DNA of 64,000 bases from Streptomyces tirandamycinicus (GCF_003097515.1 NZ_CP029188.1:3722501-3786500), one strand, 5' to 3'; positions 1 to 9,576 are shown, numbered from the stretch's first letter. Translations and numbers: made by a program. Notes: generated by a model from the sequence alone, not told the origin.

Positions 1-1566
1 GCCTCCGGCAAGACCATCACGTTCCACGGTTTCATGAAGGCGTACGTCGAGGGCGCCGACGATCCGAACGCGGAGCTGGACGACCGTGAGCGCCGGCTGC
101 CGCAGGTCGCCGAGGGCGACCCGCTCACCGCCGAGGAGATCACGGCGGACGGGCACGCCACCAAGCCCCCGGCCCGCTACACCGAGGCCAGCCTGGTCAA
201 GGAGCTGGAGGAGCGCGAGATCGGCCGCCCGTCGACGTACGCGTCGATCATCGGCACCATCCTCGACCGCGGCTACGTCTTCAAGAAGGGCACGGCACTG
301 GTGCCGTCCTTCCTCTCCTTCGCCGTGGTCAACCTGCTGGAGAAGCACTTCGGCCGGCTCGTCGACTACGACTTCACCGCCAGGATGGAGGACGACCTCG
401 ACCGCATCGCGCGGGGCGAGGCCCAGGCGGTGCCGTGGCTGAGGCGCTTCTACTTCGGCGAGACGGTGCCCGGCGGCGGCTTCGCCGCGGGGGCCGAGGG
501 CGGTGCCGCAGAGGCCGGCAACGGCGACGGCGACCACCTCGGCGGACTCAAGGAGCTCGTCACCGACCTCGGCGCGATCGACGCCCGGGAGATCTCGTCC
601 TTCCCGGTCGGCAGCGGCATCGTGCTGCGGGTCGGCCGCTACGGCCCGTACGTCGAGCGGGGCGAGAAGGACGCCGAGGGCCACCAGCGCGCCGACGTGC
701 CGGCCGACCTCGCGCCGGACGAGCTGACCGTCGAGCTCGCCGAGGAGCTGCTGGCCAAGCCGAGCGGGGACTTCGAGCTGGGCAAGGACCCCGAGACCGG
801 CCACGAGATCGTCGCGAAGGACGGCCGCTACGGTCCGTACGTCACCGAGATCCTGCCCGAGGGCACGCCGAGGACCGGCAAGAACGCGGTGAAGCCGCGG
901 ACCGCATCGCTCTTCAAGTCGATGGCCCTCGACACGGTGACCCTCGAGGACGCACTCAGGCTGATGTCGCTGCCGCGCGTCGTCGGCACGGACGCCGAGG
1001 GCGTCGAGATCACCGCGCAGAACGGCCGCTACGGCCCGTATCTGAAGAAGGGCACGGACTCCCGCTCCCTGGAGACCGAGGACCAGATCTTCGGCATCAC
1101 GCTGGACGAGGCGCTGGCGATCTACGCGCAGCCCAAGCAGCGCGGCCGGGCGGCCGCCAAACCGCCGCTGAAGGAGCTCGGCACGGATCCGGTGAGCGAG
1201 CGTCCGGTCGTGGTGAAGGACGGCCGCTTCGGCCCGTACGTCACCGACGGCGAGACCAACGCGACCCTGCGGACCGGTGACAGCGTCGAGACCATCACAC
1301 CGGAGCGCGGTTACGAACTGCTCGCCGAGAAGCGCGCCAAGGGCCCGGTGAAGAAGGCCGCCAAGAAGGCCCCCGCGAAGAAGGCGGCGGCCAAGAAGAC
1401 GGCGGCCAAGAAGACCGCGGCGAAGAAGACGACCGCGGCGAAGACGGCCACCAGGAAGACCGCGGCCAAGAAGACGACCGCGGCGAAGACCACCGCGGCG
1501 AAGACGGCCGCCAAGAAGGCCACGGCCGACCGGACCGCGGCGAACACGGCGTCCTCGGACGCCTAG
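1..1566 (+). CDS. topA: DNA topoisomerase I, C-terminal part (5' end outside window)
   Basis: The reading frame is open from base 1, so only the C-terminal 521 residues or so are present. The sequence enters within the type IA topoisomerase core (ASGKTITFHGF and the GRPSTYASII motif at about nt 223-252) and continues into four C-terminal repeats, each marked by GRYGPY or GRFGPY, near nt 634, 823, 1024 and 1222. The last 70 residues are an Ala/Lys-rich tail made of KKTAAKK-like units. Such basic tails are typical of actinobacterial TopA and support DNA binding and processivity. The enzyme relaxes negative supercoils. The active-site tyrosine lies upstream of the window. A strong hairpin follows the stop codon. 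Confidence 0.97.
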   Translation, partial: ASGKTITFHGFMKAYVEGADDPNAELDDRERRLPQVAEGDPLTAEEITADGHATKPPARYTEASLVKELEEREIGRPSTYASIIGTILDRGYVFKKGTALVPSFLSFAVVNLLEKHFGRLVDYDFTARMEDDLDRIARGEAQAVPWLRRFYFGETVPGGGFAAGAEGGAAEAGNGDGDHLGGLKELVTDLGAIDAREISSFPVGSGIVLRVGRYGPYVERGEKDAEGHQRADVPADLAPDELTVELAEELLAKPSGDFELGKDPETGHEIVAKDGRYGPYVTEILPEGTPRTGKNAVKPRTASLFKSMALDTVTLEDALRLMSLPRVVGTDAEGVEITAQNGRYGPYLKKGTDSRSLETEDQIFGITLDEALAIYAQPKQRGRAAAKPPLKELGTDPVSERPVVVKDGRFGPYVTDGETNATLRTGDSVETITPERGYELLAEKRAKGPVKKAAKKAPAKKAAAKKTAAKKTAAKKTTAAKTATRKTAAKKTTAAKTTAAKTAAKKATADRTAANTASSDA

Positions 1567-1604
1567 CGCGGCCGGCACGGCGCCGCCGGCACACGAGCCC
1601 GGGC

Positions 1605-1640
1605 GAGGGGCGCCCCGCGGAGCACCGCGGGACGCCCCTC
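1605..1640 (+). terminator. Hairpin terminator after topA
   Basis: Arms 1605-1620 and 1625-1640 pair over 15 bp with one C-A mismatch and an AGCA loop, 39 nt after the topA stop. There is no clear U-tract, as is usual in Streptomyces. Confidence 0.75.
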
Positions 1641-1720
1641 CGTCGTCTCACCGGGTGCTCGCCGCCCGTTTGTTCGGGCGGGGCCTCCGAGGAGCGACCT
1701 CCTCCGGATAGGCTGGGCGG

Positions 1721-4700
1721 ATGACGCGAGCCGAGCAGCCAACGGCCCAGAGCCCCACCTCTGAACCCGAAGCCCGTGCCGCCGACGCACTGGCCGCGGA
1801 CTCACGCGAGCGCGCCGTACGGTCGCTGCTGCGCGTGCCCGCGCTGCGGCGGCTGTGGAGTGCGCATGTCGCCGGCGGCACCGGTGACGCCCTCGCCCTC
1901 CTGGTGCTGGTCCTCCTCGCGCTCCAGACGGCGGTCGCCGAAGGAGCCTTCGGCGGCGGATACCGGGGCGCGGCGTTCGCCGTCGCCGCCGTCTTCGGGG
2001 TCCGCCTCCTCGCCACGTTCCTCTTCGGGGCCGTCCTCCTCGGCCCGCTCACCGCGCTGACCGCACCGAGCGGACCCCTGGACCGCCGCTGGACGATGAT
2101 CGGCGCCGACGGGCTCCGCATCGCCCTGCTCGTCATCGCCCCCCTGTGGATCGGCTGGACCCCGGGCAGCGCGGTGGCGTACGTGCTCGCCACGGTCTTC
2201 GTCACCGGCGTCGCCGAACGCTTCTGGACCGTCGCCCGGGAGAGCGCCGCCCCCGCGCTGCTCCCCCCGCCGCCGCCGGAGGGCGCGGCGGTCCGCCCGC
2301 TGCCCGACCATCAGGACGCCCTCCGGAGGCTGTCCCTCCGCACCTCCTTCGCGGTCGTCCCGATCGCCGCCGCCGCTCTGCTGGTGGCGACGCTGATCGG
2401 CAACCTGCTCGGCACCGGCGTCGAATGGTTCTCGGCGAACCAGGCCGCGCTCGGGTCGTACGTGGCGGCGGGCCTCTTCGCCGCATCGCTGTCCGTGCTG
2501 GCAGCCGTCGAACTCCCGGACGCACCGACACCGCGCCCCCGCTCCCCGCTGGAGGGCCTGCGCCGCCCGTCCACCGGCGGCGGCCTGGACAAGGGCCGCA
2601 CGGGTGCCGTCCCGCTGCTGGTCGTGGCCTGCGCCGCGATCGCCGAGGCCATCGCCTCCGCCGCCGCCGTGTCCGCCCTGCACGCACGGGACCTGGGCGG
2701 CGGCCCGGTCGCCTTCGCCCTCCTCGTCCTCGCCCTGACCGGGGGCACGGCCCTCGGCGTCCGGGGCGCCCCGAACGTGCTGCCGGCGCTGTCCCGGCGC
2801 CGGCTGCTCGCGCTGGTGATCGCCGTCACCGGCGTGGCGCTGCTGGCGATGGGCCTCGTCCCGGACACGGCGACGGTGCTGTTCCTCGCCGTTCTCGCCG
2901 GGGGTGCGGCCGGCGTCGCCGCGCACACCGGGCACGCACTGATCGACCTGGAGACCGAGGAGTTCCGGCGGCCGCGGGTCACCGAGCATCTGCAGGCAGT
3001 GGTCCGGGTCGCCATCGGGCTCGCCGCCGTCGGCGCCCCGCTGCTCGCCGCCGCCATCGGTCCGCACCGCCTGGCCAGCGGCGACTTCGTCTTCGCCCAC
3101 GGCGGTGCCGCCTTCACCCTGATGCTGGTCGGCGCGCTGCTGCTGCCCGTCGCGGTGATCGTCCTCGCCAGGACCGACGACCGGTCCGGCGTGCCGCTGC
3201 GCCGCGACCTGGCCGACGCGGTCCGGCGCGGCGCGGACCCCGCCCAGGCACCCGCGGCCACCGGCTTCTTCATCGCCGTCGAGGGTGGCGACGGCGCGGG
3301 CAAGTCCACCCAGGTCGAGGCGCTCGCGGAGTGGATCCGCGCCAAGGGGCACGAGGTCGTCGTCACCCGGGAACCCGGTGCCACCCCCGTCGGCAAGCGG
3401 CTGCGTTCCATCCTGCTCGACGTCTCGTCGGCCGGGCTGTCCCACCGCGCCGAGGCCCTTCTGTACGCCGCCGACCGCGCCGAGCACGTCGACACGGTCG
3501 TCCGCCCCGCGCTGGAGCGCGGTGCCGTCGTCATCTCGGACCGCTACATCGACTCGTCCGTGGCGTACCAGGGCGCGGGCCGCGACCTTTCCCCCACCGA
3601 GATCGCCCGGATCTCCCGCTGGGCGACGGACGGGCTCGTACCGCATCTGACCGTGCTGCTCGACGTCTCCCCGGAGACCGCGCGCGAGCGCTTCACGGAG
3701 GCACCGGACCGGCTGGAGTCCGAGCCTGCGGAGTTCCACGGGCGGGTGCGGGCCGGGTTCCTCACCCTGGCCGCCGCCGACCCCGGCCGCTACCTCGTCG
3801 TGGACGCGGGCCAGGAGCCCGAGGCCGTCACCACGGTGGTGCGGCACCGGCTCGACCGGATGCTCCCCCTCTCCGAGGCCGAGGTGAGGGCCCGGGAGGA
3901 GGCGCGGAGGGCCGCCGAGGAGGAGGCGCGCCGCAAGGCCGAGGAGGAGGCCGCCCTCAAGGCCGAGGAGGAGCGCCTGGAGCGCGAGCGCCAGGCGCAG
4001 CTCGCGAGGCTGCGCGCCGAGGAGGAGGAGCGCAAGCGGCGCGAACTGGAGGAGGCGCGGCGGCGGGAGGCCGAGCGCCAGGCGGAGGAGGCGAGGCAGC
4101 GCGCCGAGGAGGCCCGGCGGCTGGCCGAGGAGGAGCGGCGCCGGCGCGAGGCCGAGGAGAAGACCGTCCGGGAGGAGGCGGAGCGCCGCCGCCGTCAGGC
4201 CGAGGAGGAGGCCCGGCTGAGGGCCGAGGCCGAGGAGCGCCGCCGGGAGAAGCAGCGCAAGGCCGAGGAGGCCCTGCTGCGGGCCGAGGAGGCACGCCGG
4301 GCCGCGGAGGCGGCCGCGGCCGCCGCGGAGTCCTCGGCCGCCGAGACGACGGTGCCCACTCCTGCGGTGGGGGCGGACGACGCGACGCGTACGGTCGAGA
4401 CGCCCCGCCCGCGCGTCGACATGACCAAGGAGGACGCGGAGACGGCGGTCCTCCCGCAGGTGCCGCAGCCTCCGGACGGAGGCGCGCGGGGCGCGCGCGG
4501 AGCGGGACCGGGCAGCGCGCCGGCGTCCGCGGGGCAGGTCGACGAGACCGCGGTGCTTCCGCCGGTGCGGGGCGATCGGCCGGGGGCGGCGGGAGCCGAG
4601 GAGACCGCGGTACTGCCTCCGGTCCGGGGCGAGAGCCCCGCGGACCGTGTGCCGCCGTACCTCTTCCGTGACGAGCGGTCCGCCCGGGAGGAGGAGCAGC

Positions 4701-4852
4701 GTACGCGCGAGCTGCCCCGGGTCGACGAGGAGGGACGGCCGCGCCGCCGCTCCGACTGGGCGGAGGAGACGCCGCTCGACGACCTGCCCACGCTGGCGGA
4801 CGAACTGCTGGGTCCGCGCGACGACGAGGACGACGGGCGCCGGGGGCGTTAG
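1721..4852 (+). CDS. tmk: Fusion of MFS-like membrane domain, thymidylate kinase and charged coiled coil
   Basis: The protein has 1043 residues in three parts. Residues about 30-490 hold many hydrophobic segments like an MFS transporter. Residues about 515-720 form a complete thymidylate kinase: P-loop GGDGAGKST near 522-530, DRY motif (DRYIDSS) near 606, and a lid with ETARERF. Residues 720-870 are an almost uninterrupted Glu/Arg/Ala-rich coiled coil, followed by an acidic tail with repeats of ETAVLPPVRG type. It converts dTMP to dTDP for DNA synthesis, here tethered to the membrane. A stand-alone Tmk is about 210 residues. The fusion is known in Streptomyces, where it lies beside topA and holB as here. 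Start: ATG at 1721, in frame with a Ser/Pro/Ala-rich N-terminus. Confidence 0.93.
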   Translation: MTRAEQPTAQSPTSEPEARAADALAADSRERAVRSLLRVPALRRLWSAHVAGGTGDALALLVLVLLALQTAVAEGAFGGGYRGAAFAVAAVFGVRLLATFLFGAVLLGPLTALTAPSGPLDRRWTMIGADGLRIALLVIAPLWIGWTPGSAVAYVLATVFVTGVAERFWTVARESAAPALLPPPPPEGAAVRPLPDHQDALRRLSLRTSFAVVPIAAAALLVATLIGNLLGTGVEWFSANQAALGSYVAAGLFAASLSVLAAVELPDAPTPRPRSPLEGLRRPSTGGGLDKGRTGAVPLLVVACAAIAEAIASAAAVSALHARDLGGGPVAFALLVLALTGGTALGVRGAPNVLPALSRRRLLALVIAVTGVALLAMGLVPDTATVLFLAVLAGGAAGVAAHTGHALIDLETEEFRRPRVTEHLQAVVRVAIGLAAVGAPLLAAAIGPHRLASGDFVFAHGGAAFTLMLVGALLLPVAVIVLARTDDRSGVPLRRDLADAVRRGADPAQAPAATGFFIAVEGGDGAGKSTQVEALAEWIRAKGHEVVVTREPGATPVGKRLRSILLDVSSAGLSHRAEALLYAADRAEHVDTVVRPALERGAVVISDRYIDSSVAYQGAGRDLSPTEIARISRWATDGLVPHLTVLLDVSPETARERFTEAPDRLESEPAEFHGRVRAGFLTLAAADPGRYLVVDAGQEPEAVTTVVRHRLDRMLPLSEAEVRAREEARRAAEEEARRKAEEEAALKAEEERLERERQAQLARLRAEEEERKRRELEEARRREAERQAEEARQRAEEARRLAEEERRRREAEEKTVREEAERRRRQAEEEARLRAEAEERRREKQRKAEEALLRAEEARRAAEAAAAAAESSAAETTVPTPAVGADDATRTVETPRPRVDMTKEDAETAVLPQVPQPPDGGARGARGAGPGSAPASAGQVDETAVLPPVRGDRPGAAGAEETAVLPPVRGESPADRVPPYLFRDERSAREEEQRTRELPRVDEEGRPRRRSDWAEETPLDDLPTLADELLGPRDDEDDGRRGR

Positions 4853-4861
4853 GCGGATCCG

Positions 4862-4895
4862 GGCCGGTCCGGGTGGGGCTCCAGCCGGACCGGCC
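4862..4895 (+). terminator. Hairpin terminator after tmk
   Basis: Perfect 11-bp arms (4862-4872 and 4885-4895) lie 10 nt after the tmk stop with a 12-nt loop. Confidence 0.6.
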
Positions 4896-5013
4896 GGAGA
4901 AGGCGATCGTGCGCACGCCGGCCCCAGGGCCGGTCCGGAGGGGCTGCCGCCGGTACCCGGAACGGCAGGGGCATCGCGCGCCCCCGGCCGGCTGGTGCGT
5001 GCGGGTGCGCCGG

Positions 5014-5037
5014 TTGTCCACAGGCGGGTTGTCCACA
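5014..5037 (+). promoter_or_regulatory. Two perfect DnaA-box sequences upstream of holB
   Basis: TTGTCCACA occurs at 5014-5022 and again at 5029-5037, in the same orientation with 15-bp periodicity. This equals the preferred Streptomyces DnaA box. The pair lies about 180 bp upstream of holB, a replication gene, and could bind DnaA as a regulator or as a titration site. Confidence 0.5.
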
Positions 5038-5123
5038 GGCGGTGAGGACTGTCCGACCACTGCCCCACAATGGGAAGCCGGTGGGGGACCTGCACCCGCA
5101 CCCGCAGATCGCAGCCGCAGCCT

Positions 5124-5188
5124 GCAGCTCATGGCTCGCAGCTCATGGCTCGCGGGTCGTGGTTCGTGGTTCGTGGTTCGTGGTTCAT
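5124..5188 (+). repeat. Short tandem repeats in the holB leader
   Basis: A 14-nt unit (gcagctcatggctc) is duplicated exactly at 5124-5137 and 5138-5151. It is followed at about 5156-5188 by four copies of a 7-nt ggttcgt unit. Both lie between the DnaA boxes and the holB start. The rest of the 4853-5215 gap shows nothing coding. Confidence 0.7.
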
Positions 5189-5215
5189 ACGACGTCGGAA
5201 GGCGGTGGCGGCAGC

Positions 5216-6421
5216 ATGGCCGTGTGGGACGACCTGGTCGGCCAGGAGCGTGTCCAGGAGCAGCTCGCCGCCGCCGCGCGGGACGCCGACGCGCTCGTCA
5301 CGGCGGAGGCGGCGGGGGAGCAGGCGACCGCCGCGTCCAAGATGACGCACGCCTGGCTGTTCACCGGCCCGCCCGGTTCGGGCCGCTCCACCGCTGCGCG
5401 CGCCTTCGCGGCGGCCCTGCAGTGCACCGGTCCCGACCGGGCGCTGGGCGGCGCACCGGGCTGCGGCTTCTGCGACGGCTGCCACACCAGCCTGGTCGGC
5501 ACGCACGCCGACGTCGAGGTGGTCCGGACGGACATGCTGTCCATCGGTGTCAAGGAGACCCGTGACCTCGTCCGACGGGCGCAGCTCTCGCCCGCGGTCG
5601 GCCGCTGGCAGGTGATCGTCCTGGAGGACGCCGACCGCCTCACCGAGGGCGCGGGCAACGTCCTGCTGAAGGCCGTGGAGGAGCCGGCCCCGCGTACGGT
5701 CTGGCTGCTGTGCGCGCCGTCCCTGGAGGACGTGCTCCCCACGATCCGCTCCCGCTGCCGTCACCTGTCGCTCCGCACTCCTTCCGTCGAGGCCGTCGCG
5801 GACGTGCTGATGAGACGGGACGGCATCGAGCCCGAGGCGGCCGCGTCCGCCGCCCGGGCGACTCAGGGGCACATCGGCCGGGCCCGCCGCCTCGCCACCG
5901 ACGAGGCGGCCCGCGCCCGTCGCGCGACCGTGCTGAAGCTCCCGCTGAGGGTGGAGGACGTCGGCGGCTGCCTGAGGGCGGCACAGGAGCTGATCGACGC
6001 GGCCGCGGAGGACGCGCGGCAGGTCGCGGAGGAGATCGACGCCAAGGAGACCGAGGACCTCAGGACGGCCCTGGGTGCGGCGGCGGGCGGCAGGCTGCCG
6101 CGGGGCACCGCGGGGGCGATGAAGGAGCTGGAGGACAGGCAGAAGCGCCGCCGTACCCGCACCCAGCGGGACAGCCTCGATCTCGCGCTCACCGACCTCA
6201 CGGGCTTCTACCGGGACGTGCTCGCGCTGCAGCTGGGCTCGAGGGTCCCCCTCGCCAACGAGGACGTGCGGGAGGCACTCGACCGGGTGGCGCGCGGTTC
6301 CAGCCCGGAGGGGACCCTGCGCCGGATGGAGGCGGTCCTCGCCTGCCGTGAGGCCCTGGACACGAACGTGGCGCCGCTGCTGGCGGTGGAGGCGATGGCG
6401 GTGGCGCTGCGCACGGGGTGA
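5216..6421 (+). CDS. holB: DNA polymerase III delta' subunit
   Basis: The protein has 401 residues and is a clamp-loader subunit of the AAA+ family that opens the beta clamp. Near residues 49-57 it has the sequence GPPGSGRST, a Walker A with Arg in place of Lys, which fits the catalytically silent delta' subunit. A four-cysteine zinc module follows (QC..., then CGFCDGC), as does the SRC motif (RSRC). The open frame extends upstream to 5042, but the translated leader is only repeats. The ATG at 5216 starts MAVWDDLVGQERV, which matches the family, and has GGAAGG about 15 nt upstream. It follows tmk, as in other Streptomyces. Confidence 0.94.
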   Translation: MAVWDDLVGQERVQEQLAAAARDADALVTAEAAGEQATAASKMTHAWLFTGPPGSGRSTAARAFAAALQCTGPDRALGGAPGCGFCDGCHTSLVGTHADVEVVRTDMLSIGVKETRDLVRRAQLSPAVGRWQVIVLEDADRLTEGAGNVLLKAVEEPAPRTVWLLCAPSLEDVLPTIRSRCRHLSLRTPSVEAVADVLMRRDGIEPEAAASAARATQGHIGRARRLATDEAARARRATVLKLPLRVEDVGGCLRAAQELIDAAAEDARQVAEEIDAKETEDLRTALGAAAGGRLPRGTAGAMKELEDRQKRRRTRTQRDSLDLALTDLTGFYRDVLALQLGSRVPLANEDVREALDRVARGSSPEGTLRRMEAVLACREALDTNVAPLLAVEAMAVALRTG

Positions 6422-6658
6422 ACTCCCCGGCGCTCCCGGGTCCGCCGCTGTGCAGGCAGCACAGGGTGTCCGGGTCGTCGGCGCGGCTGGGGCCGTCCGG
6501 CACCGGGTCCTCGGCCGGGCGGGCGTCGTCACCGGGTTCCCGGCGGTGGCGATCCCGTGCGGATGCCCCTGGCTCGCGGATGTGGGGATGTTTCGGGTGA
6601 ATCACCTATACGGGTAGGAAGGGGCATGATCCCCGCTTTGTGTCGATAGGCTCCCAGG

Positions 6659-8221
6659 ATGACCACCAGGCAGTTCCTCAGGACCTCCGCCATCGCGTCC
6701 GCCGCAGCCCTGGGGCTGCTGGTCTCGGGCTGCAGCGGCGGCAGCCCGGCCTCGGAGGGGTCCGAACCCTCGGGTTCGGTGCCGGGAGCGGCAGCGCCCT
6801 CCCCGGTGTCGACCGCCGCGCTGAAGCCGTACTACAACCAGAAGCTGGACTGGCGCAACTGCGGTGCCCCCGGTTTCCAGTGCGCCACGCTCAAGGCGCC
6901 GCTCGACTACTCCAAGCCCGACGGGCCGTCGGTCAAGCTGGCCGTCGCCCGGGTGAAGGCCACCGGGCCGGGCAAGCGGATCGGATCACTCCAGGTGAAC
7001 CCGGGAGGCCCGGGAGGCTCGGCCGTCGGGTACCTCCAGGCGTACGCGGGCGTCGGCTACCCCGCTCCGGTACGGGCCAGGTACGACATGGTGGCCATCG
7101 ACCCGCGCGGCGTGGCCCGCAGCGAGCCCGTCACCTGCCTCGACGGCAAGGAGATGGACGCCTACACCCAGAGCGACCAGACACCCGACGACCCGGCCGA
7201 GATCGACAAGCTGAGCACGGCGTTCAAGGGCTTCGCGGCAGGTTGCAAGGAGCGGTCGTCCACGGTCCTCCCGCATGTCTCCACGGTCGAGGCGGCGCGG
7301 GACATGGACGTCTTCCGGTCCGCGCTGGGTGACGAGAAGCTGTCGTACGTCGGGGCCTCCTACGGCACCTTCCTCGGTGCGACCTACGCAGAGCTCTTCC
7401 CGGAGCGGGTCGGCCGGCTGGTGCTCGACGGGGCGATGGACCCCTCCCTCCCGGCCCGCCAGATGAACCGAGACCAGACCGAGGGGTTCGAGACGGCCTT
7501 CACGTCGTTCGCCGCCGACTGCACGCAGCGCCCGGACTGCCCGCTCGGCACCAAGTCGACCGCGGACGCGGCGGCCCGGATGAAGGCGTTCTTCGCCAAG
7601 CTGGACGCCCGGCCGGTGCCCACCGGGGAGAGCCGCGAACTCACCGAGTCGCTCGCCACCACGGGAGTGATCGCCGCGATGTACGACGAGGGCGCCTGGC
7701 CGCAACTCCGCGACGGGCTCACCGAGGCCATGAACGGCGACGGTGCGGGACTGCTGGCCCTCTCCGACAGCTACTACGAGCGCGAGAGCGACGGCTCCTA
7801 CTCCAACCTGATGTCCGCCTACTCCGCGGTCAGCTGCCTCGACCTGCCACCCGCCTTCGCCTCGCCCGACGAGGTCACGGCCTCCGCCGCCGACTTCGAG
7901 AAGGCATCCCCCGTCTTCGGCCGGAACTTCGCCTGGGCCTCCCTGAGCTGCGCCTACTGGCCCACACCCGCCACCGGGTCCCCGCACCGCATCAAGGCCG
8001 AGGGCGCCGCCCCGATCCTGGTCGTCGGCACCACCCGCGACCCGGCCACCCCCTACAAGTGGGCCGAGGCCCTCGCCCGCCAGCTCGACTCGGGGACACT
8101 GCTGACGTACGACGGCGACGGGCACACGGCGTACGGCCGCGGCAGCGACTGCGTGGACACGGCGATCAACAAGTACCTGCTGACCGGAACTCCGCCTGCG
8201 GACGGCACGCGCTGCCGCTGA
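6659..8221 (+). CDS. Secreted lipoprotein alpha/beta-hydrolase, tripeptidyl aminopeptidase-like (S33 family)
   Basis: The 520-residue protein starts with a lipoprotein signal peptide whose lipobox (LVSGC) predicts lipidation at Cys25, so it should be anchored on the outer face of the membrane. The hydrolase core has an oxyanion segment NPGGPGGSA, the nucleophile elbow GASYG near residue 233, and a C-terminal TAP-like domain carrying the Asp (TTRDPATP, about 460) and His (GDGHTAYG, about 488). This layout matches the Streptomyces SlpD/SlpE/TAP exopeptidases that release N-terminal peptides. It is likely monocistronic. The 237-nt gap before it holds an AT-richer stretch around 6590-6650 that probably contains the promoter. 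Confidence 0.9.
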   Translation: MTTRQFLRTSAIASAAALGLLVSGCSGGSPASEGSEPSGSVPGAAAPSPVSTAALKPYYNQKLDWRNCGAPGFQCATLKAPLDYSKPDGPSVKLAVARVKATGPGKRIGSLQVNPGGPGGSAVGYLQAYAGVGYPAPVRARYDMVAIDPRGVARSEPVTCLDGKEMDAYTQSDQTPDDPAEIDKLSTAFKGFAAGCKERSSTVLPHVSTVEAARDMDVFRSALGDEKLSYVGASYGTFLGATYAELFPERVGRLVLDGAMDPSLPARQMNRDQTEGFETAFTSFAADCTQRPDCPLGTKSTADAAARMKAFFAKLDARPVPTGESRELTESLATTGVIAAMYDEGAWPQLRDGLTEAMNGDGAGLLALSDSYYERESDGSYSNLMSAYSAVSCLDLPPAFASPDEVTASAADFEKASPVFGRNFAWASLSCAYWPTPATGSPHRIKAEGAAPILVVGTTRDPATPYKWAEALARQLDSGTLLTYDGDGHTAYGRGSDCVDTAINKYLLTGTPPADGTRCR

Positions 8222-8361
8222 CGGCCGGGCCTCGCGCCCCGTACGACCGGCCCGGACCGCGTGACCACCGGGCTGGTCAGGGGCACCCCGAACAACCCTG
8301 TAGACTTGGCGCCGCTGCTGATGCGAACCTGCTCCTGCCGGAGCGGTCATATCCGCGGCCT

Positions 8362-8435
8362 GCCGCCTTAGCTCAGTTGGCCAGAGCAACGCACTCGTAA
8401 TGCGTAGGTCTCGGGTTCGAATCCCGAAGGCGGCT
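8362..8435 (+). tRNA. tRNA-Thr (anticodon CGU)
   Basis: The cloverleaf is readable. The acceptor GCCGCCT pairs with AGGCGGC. The anticodon stem ACGCA/TGCGT encloses the loop CTCGTAA with anticodon CGT at 8396-8398, and the T-arm GGGTTCGAATCCC is intact. CCA is not encoded. It reads ACG codons. It marks the left edge of the variable region, but I did not find a repeated tRNA 3' end that would indicate integration. Confidence 0.96.
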
Positions 8436-8440
8436 CAGGG

Positions 8441-8484
8441 AAGGCCCAGGACAGATACCCTCTGACCTGGGCCTTTGTTCTTTC
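8441..8484 (+). terminator. Terminator after tRNA-Thr
   Basis: A perfect 10-bp stem (8441-8450 with 8466-8475) with a 15-nt loop is followed by tgttcttt. The remaining 8485-8744 region holds no convincing gene. Confidence 0.8.
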
Positions 8485-8744
8485 CGAGAGCACATCGTCG
8501 TAGTGGTGGGGAGCCCCCTCCCGGGCATCGCGGTCACCACCGGTGGACGGCCGAGGGACGGCGGTCGGCGAGCGCGCGGAGCGGTGGACGGGCGGGTGGC
8601 CGAGGACGTCCGACGGGCAGGACGGTGGCGGCGGCCGCCTGCGGTCGAGGGGCCGCCGTTCGTCCGGGAGTGCTTGTGCGGGCCTGCACGCCTGACGGTC
8701 GTCGTCCCGCCCGAGTGCGGAGTCCTGGCTGGATGTTCCGGGAG

Positions 8745-9230
8745 TCAGGCCCATGCGTTGAAGAGCACTCCGCCCAAGGTGGTGATGCCGTAGAAGCGAA
8801 CCTCGCGCCACTCGCCCCGGGTGAGGACCGAGGTGTCGACGTCCGGGAGCGGCAGGGTGAGCTGCGCGCGCCCAAGTACGGCGAACCCCAGGTCGGCGAA
8901 GGCGTGGGCCCACGGCGGCGGTGCGAGGAACTCCTCGGTGTACCAGTCCCGGCGTTCCCGGGCGAACGCGATCCAGGGGTGGTGGGCGTGACACAGGACG
9001 ACGGACTCGTGCGTGCCCTCGACGACCGTCGCGGTGTGGAATGTGCGGGGGTACGCCTGTTCCTCCAGCTCGCCCACGCGACCGTCGGCCGCCCGGGCGG
9101 CGGCATACAGCGCCGCCCGGAACCTGCGCCGATCCGTTTCCGGTAGCGGCCCGTCCTTCGGCCGGAAGAAGCCCGTCGCGCCTCGCGGCAGTGTGAACGC
9201 TGCGTCCTTGTCCACGGCCATGCGGCTCAT
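8745..9230 (-). CDS. Hypothetical protein, about 161 aa
   Basis: I do not recognise a family. The open frame runs further upstream to 9884, but that part overlaps the opposite-strand gene and reads like antisense. Two starts are reasonable: ATG at 9230 (MSRMAVDKD) or ATG at 9221. The product is soluble, without signal peptide or TM segment, and contains a region rich in aromatic residues and histidine (VLCHAHHPWIAF) in its middle. Codon positions look coding, with strong third-position GC. It faces the tRNA gene convergently and stands alone, so context gives no function. Confidence 0.6.
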   Translation of the reverse strand: MSRMAVDKDAAFTLPRGATGFFRPKDGPLPETDRRRFRAALYAAARAADGRVGELEEQAYPRTFHTATVVEGTHESVVLCHAHHPWIAFARERRDWYTEEFLAPPPWAHAFADLGFAVLGRAQLTLPLPDVDTSVLTRGEWREVRFYGITTLGGVLFNAWA

Positions 9231-9576
9231 TCTGCCGAGGAGAAACCCTGCCGGCCTCCCACGTGTGCACTGAACCGCTGCTTCGGGGAGTCCGCCGAGG
9301 CCTCGTCCCTCCCTTGTGAGGGGACGGGGCGTGCGAGGGGAAGGGCGGGAGCAGGCCGCGGCCGAGGGCCATGGAGAAGCCGCGCTCCGTGTCGGCTTCT
9401 CCCGGGGCCGCCGCACAGCGGGGGAGGAGCGGCGCAGTCCGGCAGTGTCTCGGCGGACGGCCCGCCGGCAGATAGGCGATGCGTCATCACGTGTCACAAC
9501 CACCGCTGTGGCGAGTGGACTTCGATGTCTTCGGACGAGTTTGGCGATCTTTTCCCTATGGTTCAATGAATGTGCC

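Noticed and set aside
1802..5101. Very long minus-strand open frame opposite the tmk fusion
   Set aside because: It is antisense to a clear kinase gene; its composition (Gly/Arg/His-rich) is the usual shadow of a high-GC coding strand.
8362..8435. tRNA-Thr as attachment site of an integrated element
   Set aside because: No integrase gene nearby and I found no second copy of the tRNA 3' end in the window.
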